DNA from: Acidobacteriota bacterium
GTDB lineage: Bacteria; Actinomycetota; Acidimicrobiia; Acidimicrobiales; Palsa-688
Direction: 5' to 3'
Assembly (NCBI GenBank): GCA_028876385.1
Contig: JAGWSF010000111.1
Coordinates: 1 to 64,000, forward strand
DNA length: 64,000 nt
The notes below the pieces were generated by a model. It searched no databases, was not told the origin of the DNA, and worked only from the letters and a program-made list of their open reading frames with translations. Numbering within the stretch: position 1 is the stretch's first letter; every line of letters begins with the position of its first letter. Below, in pieces: positions 59,659 through 64,000 of the stretch. The position numbers and the translations under genes are program-made.

Positions 59659-60435
59659 TCAGCCGGGCATCTCCCCGGCGCCGGAGAGCAGGCGCATGAC
59701 GTCGTCGCGCCGGAAGCGCAGGTGGCCTCCGATGGTGCGCAAGCTGGGCAGCTTCCCGGCCGCCGCCCAGTTGATGACGGTGCGCTCGGTGACATCGAAG
59801 ATGGTGGCCACTTCGTGGCTGCGCAGAAGTTGCGGGGCGTCGCTGGTGGCACTCGACGCCCGGGAGTTGCGCACCGGCGGCAGCGGTCCGGATTTGGGCA
59901 CCTGGCGTAGCACCGGAACCTGATCCACGTGGTCGGCGGGGCGGCGCAACTGGGTCAGCTGGATGGAGATCTGGCGCCCGAGGGCGGCCATGGCCCGCTG
60001 CTCGCGCTTGCTCAACTGACGCAGCCAGCGGTCCATTACCGCCACCACGCCTGTGACCAGGCCGTTGCCGTCCCGCAGAGCCACGCCGTAGGCCCAGCGC
60101 ATGGCGTGGGGGGCGTGGACCAGGGGGCTGCGAGGCAGGCTGGTGACCATGTCGGTGAGCTCCACCGGCCCCGCCCCCGAGGCGATGGCCTCGTAGAGGG
60201 CGCCGTCGTTGAGCCCGTTGCGGTGGTCGAAGCCCTGCGAGAGGGTGCTCCAGCCCCCGCCCGGTTGGGGCACCGAGAGCACCGCCACCGGTGTCTGGCA
60301 GGCCAGAGCACCGAGGACGAGCAGGTCAGCCAGGCCCTGGCCCGGCGCGGCGGCGGTCGGCGAGGCGCCGGGGTGGGTGCCACGGTCCATCAAACCGCCA
60401 CCAGAATCCGTCGGACTGAGGGGGGAAACCGGCAT
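59659..60435 (-). CDS. Regulator with N-terminal GAF-like domain and C-terminal BldC-like HTH
   Basis: The 258-residue protein has a sensor-like domain at about 30-165 (DLLVLGALACQTPVAVLSVPQPG, VALRDGNGLVTGVVAVMDRW, then a helix KREQRAMAALGRQISIQL), resembling GAF domains. A Pro/Ser linker leads to a C-terminal MerR-type domain (LLRSHEVATIFDVTERTVINW, LRTIGGHLRFRRDDVMRLL) as in BldC. BldC binds DNA as head-to-tail oligomers and controls development in streptomycetes. ATG 60435 or 60390 may be the start. An AT-rich region upstream is a likely promoter. The ligand is unknown. Confidence 0.85.
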   Translation of the reverse strand: MPVSPLSPTDSGGGLMDRGTHPGASPTAAAPGQGLADLLVLGALACQTPVAVLSVPQPGGGWSTLSQGFDHRNGLNDGALYEAIASGAGPVELTDMVTSLPRSPLVHAPHAMRWAYGVALRDGNGLVTGVVAVMDRWLRQLSKREQRAMAALGRQISIQLTQLRRPADHVDQVPVLRQVPKSGPLPPVRNSRASSATSDAPQLLRSHEVATIFDVTERTVINWAAAGKLPSLRTIGGHLRFRRDDVMRLLSGAGEMPG

Positions 60436-60515
60436 GCATTTGGACTCGGTTCCCGCTCTTCCGAACTTGAGAAAAGATCAGAAAACGGCGAATAGCTGAT
60501 AGAAGGTAAAACTAG
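60436..60515 (-). promoter_or_regulatory. AT-rich upstream region of the GAF/BldC-like gene
   Basis: This 80-bp gap is markedly AT-rich for this genome. On the minus strand it reads TAAATAGCTAGTTTTACC and then a tract with TTTTCTG and TCTTTTCTC. AACTAG occurs twice on the plus strand (60509, 60530; the second within the end of thiD). It probably contains the promoter of the regulator gene and perhaps a site for autoregulation. Confidence 0.4.
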
Positions 60516-61277
60516 CTATTTATCCCCTTTAACTAGTGCATTCAGCGCAAGGGTGACGTAATCCTTGCCCTGGCGGCAGGCCGCTTCGAGTCCCTCGCCC
60601 CGGGCCAGAGCGGCGGCCACCGCCGCTGAGAGGGTGCACCCGGTGCCGTGGCTGTGCACGGCGTCGACCCGCCGACCCTCGAGCCACACCACCGAGCGGC
60701 CGGTCCACAACAGATCGGGCGACTCCGGACCCTCCAGATGGCCCCCCTTGAGGAGCACTGCGGGCGGGCCCAGGGCCCCCAGAGCCGCCGCCGCGTCGAC
60801 CATCTCGTCGCGGGTCTTGATGCGGGCTCCGAGGAGGGCCTCGGCCTCTGGGAGGTTGGGCGTGACCAGCGCGCTCAGCGGGAGCAGACGCTCGATGAGC
60901 ACGGGTAGGGCGGCCGGGTCGAGCAGCTGACCACCCTGTGACGCGGCCTGGACAGGGTCCACGACCAGCGGTCCGAGCCCGAGACGTTCGATCACGCCGG
61001 CGACGCTCTCTATGACCCGGGAGTCGCCCAACATTCCCGTCTTGACCGCCCCGATCACCTCCGACTCGGCCACCGCCTCGATCTGGGCGGCGACCAGCCC
61101 GGGATCCATCAGATGGGCGGCCAGCACGCCGCGATGGTTCTGGGCGGTGACGGCGGTGACCGCCGCCGTACCCCACACGCCGAGGGCGGCGAAGGTCCGC
61201 AGGTCGGCCTGCAGTCCTGCTCCGCCCCACGAATCGGACCCGGCCACCGTCAGGGCTGTCGGCCACCCGTCGATCAT
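60516..61277 (-). CDS. thiD: Hydroxymethylpyrimidine/phosphomethylpyrimidine kinase ThiD
   Basis: ThiD phosphorylates HMP and HMP-P to HMP-PP for thiamine synthesis. The 253-residue protein has ALTVAGSDSWGGAGLQADLRTFAALGVWG, quoted here in two pieces (ALTVAGSDSWGGAGLQADL and FAALGVWGTAAVTAVTAQN), then AVKTGMLGD, LVVDPVQAASQGG, VTPNLPEAEALLG and the anion hole HSHGTGCTLSAAVAAALARG. GGAGG lies six bases before ATG 61277. It follows thiL by 67 bp on the same strand. Confidence 0.95.
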   Translation of the reverse strand: MIDGWPTALTVAGSDSWGGAGLQADLRTFAALGVWGTAAVTAVTAQNHRGVLAAHLMDPGLVAAQIEAVAESEVIGAVKTGMLGDSRVIESVAGVIERLGLGPLVVDPVQAASQGGQLLDPAALPVLIERLLPLSALVTPNLPEAEALLGARIKTRDEMVDAAAALGALGPPAVLLKGGHLEGPESPDLLWTGRSVVWLEGRRVDAVHSHGTGCTLSAAVAAALARGEGLEAACRQGKDYVTLALNALVKGDK

Positions 61278-61344
61278 GTCGTTCCTCCCGTTGCGGCGGT
61301 CCTCGTGGTGACCGCGCTCCCAGCGGCAACCGCGTCGGTCGCGG

Positions 61345-62331
61345 TCACTTCTGCTCCCCCGGTCCCCCGTCGCCCGCCCGGCGCGACCAGGCGTGCTCCC
61401 AGCCGCCCGGCACGTAGGGCCGACCGTCGAGGGTCCGCTCGGCCGGGTCAGCGACGCACACCCCGATGCGCACCGGGGGGCTCAGCCCGGCGAACGCCTC
61501 GCCGACCGCTTCGTCATCGGGGGCGCAGAAGACCAGTTCGAAGTCCTCCCCGCCCGAAAGGGCCTCCTCGACCGATGCCGCGGCGTGGGAGGGCACGGCC
61601 CGGAGGCGCAGGCCCACGCCCGAGGCCGAGGCCACGTGCTCCAAGTCGGCGGTAAGCCCGTCGGACACGTCGATCATGGCCGTCGCCCCGGCCCGCCGGG
61701 CGGCCGCGCCGGCCCGCAGGAGCGCCACCGGCCGGGCGTGGCGCCGTACCCCGTCGGCAGCGGCCCCGGTCTGCGGGCCGGTCCGGAGCGGGGGGCCACC
61801 ACCAGCGCCGGTCCGCTCAGCGCGCAGCAGGCGCAGACCGGCGGCCGCGCCTCCGAGCGGACCGGTCACCCACACGCTCTCGCCGGGCTGAGCGCCATCC
61901 CTCCTCACCGGGGGGCCGTCGCAGTAGCCGGTCACGGCGACGGTCACCACCAGGGTTTCGGAGTTGGTGAGGTCCCCCCCCACCACCGGGCACCCGAAGG
62001 CCGAGGCGGCGGCCGCCACGCCGCTGTACAGCAGCTCGAGATCGGTGTCGGGTGGCCCGGCCACGGTGACGAGGGCGTGGGCCGCCTCCCCGCCCATGGC
62101 CGCGATGTCGCTCACCGACGCCGCCACGGCCTTCCACCCGAGATCGTCGATACCGGTCAGTCCGAGATCGGCGTGCACCCCCCCGACCACGGTGTCGGCG
62201 GCGAGCAGCAGCCAGGAGCGCCCGTCGCAGCGGACCGCCGCGGCATCGTCTCCTATCCACACTGCGACGTCGTCTCCGGGGCGGGGTAGAAGAGCGGTCA
62301 GGGCGGCGATGGAGGCAAACTCGCCTCTCAC
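61345..62331 (-). CDS. thiL: Thiamine-monophosphate kinase ThiL
   Basis: ThiL makes thiamine diphosphate from thiamine monophosphate. The 328-residue protein contains [78 protein letters not shown] and [16 protein letters not shown]. It starts at GTG 62331. With thiD downstream it completes a two-gene thiamine cluster. In mycobacteria thiL is likewise close to recG and rpmB. Confidence 0.95.
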   Translation of the reverse strand: MRGEFASIAALTALLPRPGDDVAVWIGDDAAAVRCDGRSWLLLAADTVVGGVHADLGLTGIDDLGWKAVAASVSDIAAMGGEAAHALVTVAGPPDTDLELLYSGVAAAASAFGCPVVGGDLTNSETLVVTVAVTGYCDGPPVRRDGAQPGESVWVTGPLGGAAAGLRLLRAERTGAGGGPPLRTGPQTGAAADGVRRHARPVALLRAGAAARRAGATAMIDVSDGLTADLEHVASASGVGLRLRAVPSHAAASVEEALSGGEDFELVFCAPDDEAVGEAFAGLSPPVRIGVCVADPAERTLDGRPYVPGGWEHAWSRRAGDGGPGEQK

Positions 62332-62399
62332 CGGACCGGTCCAGTACGCTCCTGCACAGGGGGATCGTAGGCCGAAGTGACAAGGAGAAACCTTCAGAC
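62332..62399. promoter_or_regulatory. Divergent region between thiL and pckG
   Basis: This 68-bp gap serves two divergent genes. AAGGAG (62382-62387) lies 12 bases before the pckG GTG. No riboswitch-like structure for thiamine is visible in front of thiL; the region is too short to hold one. Confidence 0.4.
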
Positions 62400-64000
62400 G
62401 TGACCTCCACCGAGCCTCTCACCGGTAACCGGCGCCTGATCGACTGGGTCGACAGTTGGGCGGCGATCACCCAGCCCGACCAAGTCCTGTGGTGCGATGG
62501 CAGCGCCCGGGAGTACGACCAGCTCTGCGCCGACCTGGTGGCGAGCGGGACCTTCGAGCGTCTGTCGGATGCCAAGCGTCCCAACAGCTACTGGGCCACG
62601 TCCGACCCGGCCGACGTGGCCCGGGTGGAGGACCGTACGTTCGTGTGTTCGGCCCGGGAGGAGGACGCCGGCACGAACAACAACTGGCGCGATCCGGCCG
62701 AGATGAAGGAACTGCTCACCGAGCTGTACCGGGGCAGCATGAAGGGCCGCACGATGTACGTGGTGCCTTTCTCGATGGGCCCGCTCGGCTCACCCATCGC
62801 CCACATCGGGGTGGAGATCACCGACAGCGCCTACGTGGCGGCCAGCATGCGGATCATGACCCGGATGGGTCAGGGTGCTCTCGAGGTGCTCGGCGACGAC
62901 GGTGAGTTCGTGCCCTGCGTCCACTCCGTCGGAGCCCCGCTCGAGCCGGGACAGCCCGACGTGGCGTGGCCCTGCAACGGTGACAACAAGTACATAGTCC
63001 ACTTCCCCGAAACCCGCGAAATCTGGTCTTACGGCTCGGGCTACGGCGGCAACGCCCTGCTCGGCAAGAAGTGCTTCGCCCTGCGCATCGCCTCGGTCAT
63101 GGCCCGCGACGACGGGTGGCTGGCCGAGCACATGCTCATCCTCAAGCTCACCTCCCCCGAGGGTGAGGTCCGCTACGTGACCGGGGCCTTCCCGAGCGCC
63201 TGCGGAAAGACCAACCTGGCCATGCTCGTCCCGACCCTGCCCGGGTGGAAGGTCGAGACCATCGGGGACGACATCTGCTGGATGAAGTTCGGTCCCGACG
63301 GGCGCCTGTGGGCCATCAACCCCGAGTACGGCTTCTTCGGGGTGGCGCCGGGCACCAACAACAAGACCAACCTGAATGCCATGCTGACCCTCTCGGGCAA
63401 CTGCATCTTCACCAACACCGCCCGGACCGACGACGGCGATGTGTGGTGGGAGGGCATGACCGACGAGCCCCCCGCTCACCTCGTCGATTGGAAGCGCCAA
63501 GACTGGACCCCGGAGTCGGGGACCCCGGCGGCCCATCCGAACGCCCGCTTCACCGCTCCCGCGGCCCAGGACCCGGCCATCGCCCCGGAGTGGGAGGACC
63601 CCGCCGGGGTGCCCATCTCGGCCATCCTCTTCGGAGGCCGCCGCTCCTCGGTCGTCCCCTTGGTGACCGAAGCCTTCGACTGGAACCACGGCGTGTTCAT
63701 GGGCTCGATCATGGCGTCGGAGACGACCGCGGCCGCGGCCGGAGCCGTCGGCAACCTGCGCCACGACCCCTTCGCCATGCTCCCCTTCTGCGGCTACAAC
63801 ATGGCCGACTACTTCGCCCACTGGCTGTCGATCGGCGCCACCGCCGACACCGACAAGCTGCCCAAGCTCTTCTACGTCAACTGGTTCCGCAAGAGCCAGG
63901 ACGGCCGTTTCCTCTGGCCCGGCTACGGCGAGAACAGCCGGGTCCTCGAGTGGGTGTTCAAGCGCTGCAGCGGCGACGGTGAGGCGGTGGCCACCCCCAT
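62400..64000 (+). CDS. pckG: Phosphoenolpyruvate carboxykinase (GTP), partial (C-terminus cut by window edge)
   Basis: The enzyme interconverts oxaloacetate and PEP with GTP, linking the TCA cycle to gluconeogenesis. From GTG 62400 the frame runs 533 codons to the window end; the family is about 600 residues. Visible are [18 protein letters not shown], the kinase motif [15 protein letters not shown] near 265, [21 protein letters not shown] (cited in part as [13 protein letters not shown]), [14 protein letters not shown] and [14 protein letters not shown] followed by [27 protein letters not shown] lies upstream. The frame has no stop in the window, which is why a stop-bounded search misses it. 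Confidence 0.95.
   Translation, partial: MTSTEPLTGNRRLIDWVDSWAAITQPDQVLWCDGSAREYDQLCADLVASGTFERLSDAKRPNSYWATSDPADVARVEDRTFVCSAREEDAGTNNNWRDPAEMKELLTELYRGSMKGRTMYVVPFSMGPLGSPIAHIGVEITDSAYVAASMRIMTRMGQGALEVLGDDGEFVPCVHSVGAPLEPGQPDVAWPCNGDNKYIVHFPETREIWSYGSGYGGNALLGKKCFALRIASVMARDDGWLAEHMLILKLTSPEGEVRYVTGAFPSACGKTNLAMLVPTLPGWKVETIGDDICWMKFGPDGRLWAINPEYGFFGVAPGTNNKTNLNAMLTLSGNCIFTNTARTDDGDVWWEGMTDEPPAHLVDWKRQDWTPESGTPAAHPNARFTAPAAQDPAIAPEWEDPAGVPISAILFGGRRSSVVPLVTEAFDWNHGVFMGSIMASETTAAAAGAVGNLRHDPFAMLPFCGYNMADYFAHWLSIGATADTDKLPKLFYVNWFRKSQDGRFLWPGYGENSRVLEWVFKRCSGDGEAVATP

Noticed and set aside
62332-62399. TPP riboswitch upstream of thiL/thiD
   Set aside because: The gap is only 68 bp, shared with pckG, and no THI-box pattern is seen; the 67-bp gap between thiL and thiD also lacks one.

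Overview
This window is a high-GC actinobacterial chromosome, most likely from the class Acidimicrobiia or a close relative. The evidence is the gene content: a WhiG/FliA sigma factor, a BldC-like regulator, a DUF2469 protein, a SepIVA-type DivIVA-like protein, Rip1-type protease, and CdsA and ribosomal protein S2 with long disordered extensions. GTG and TTG starts are common, and stop/start overlaps (GTGA, ATGA, TGATG, TTGA) are frequent. The class-level assignment is an inference; no rRNA gene is present.

Host backbone, left part (1-41606, nearly all on the minus strand). Reading right to left, this is the conserved actinobacterial housekeeping order: recG, rsmD, coaD, sepIVA, DUF177, rpmF, plsX, acpP, rnc, mutM, smc, ftsY, then ffh, rpsP, khpA, rimM, trmD, rplS, then a membrane protein, DUF2469, yraN, a trans-sulfuration PLP enzyme, comM, dprA, whiG, then rpsB, tsf, pyrH, frr, cdsA, dxr, rseP, ispG, an Eis-like acetyltransferase, an archaeal/eukaryotic-type proS, rimP, nusA and the start of rnpM (ylxR). 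Functionally it joins ribosome assembly and translation, SRP targeting, chromosome condensation, MEP isoprenoid synthesis (dxr, ispG), phospholipid and fatty acid synthesis (cdsA, plsX, acpP), and DNA uptake and repair. The only plus-strand genes here are a three-gene ABC exporter between ffh and ftsY and a tiny zinc-ribbon gene between rsmD and recG.

Integrated element (41603-57598). A 16-kb phage-derived element is bounded by an 18-bp perfect direct repeat (41603-41620 and 57581-57598). The repeat is the last 18 bp of the FakA/DAK2-like gene, and its left copy holds the GTG start of recG. Removing the element would restore a 4-nt GTGA overlap between the two host genes. From right to left the element carries a tyrosine integrase, small proteins, a primase-helicase, a small-terminase-like protein, a large terminase, six small proteins, a tape measure protein and a tail hub/lysin with two peptidoglycan-hydrolase domains. 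A left-end regulatory arm follows: a plus-strand gene, an HTH protein, a DUF2510 protein and a WhiB-like protein with a second Cys cluster. I see no portal, major capsid, capsid protease, holin or separate endolysin. The close packing of its genes makes this look like a compact satellite, a tail-producing element or a cleanly deleted prophage, and it is the most interesting part of the window.

Host backbone, right part (57581-64000). A FakA-like gene (minus) is divergent from rpmB (plus). A strong hairpin separates rpmB from a GAF plus BldC-like HTH regulator (minus). Then come thiD and thiL (minus) and the first 533 codons of GTP-dependent PEP carboxykinase (plus, running off the window). 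Only one stretch over 300 bases lacks a gene (14578-15206, the rpsB leader), and it is described below.
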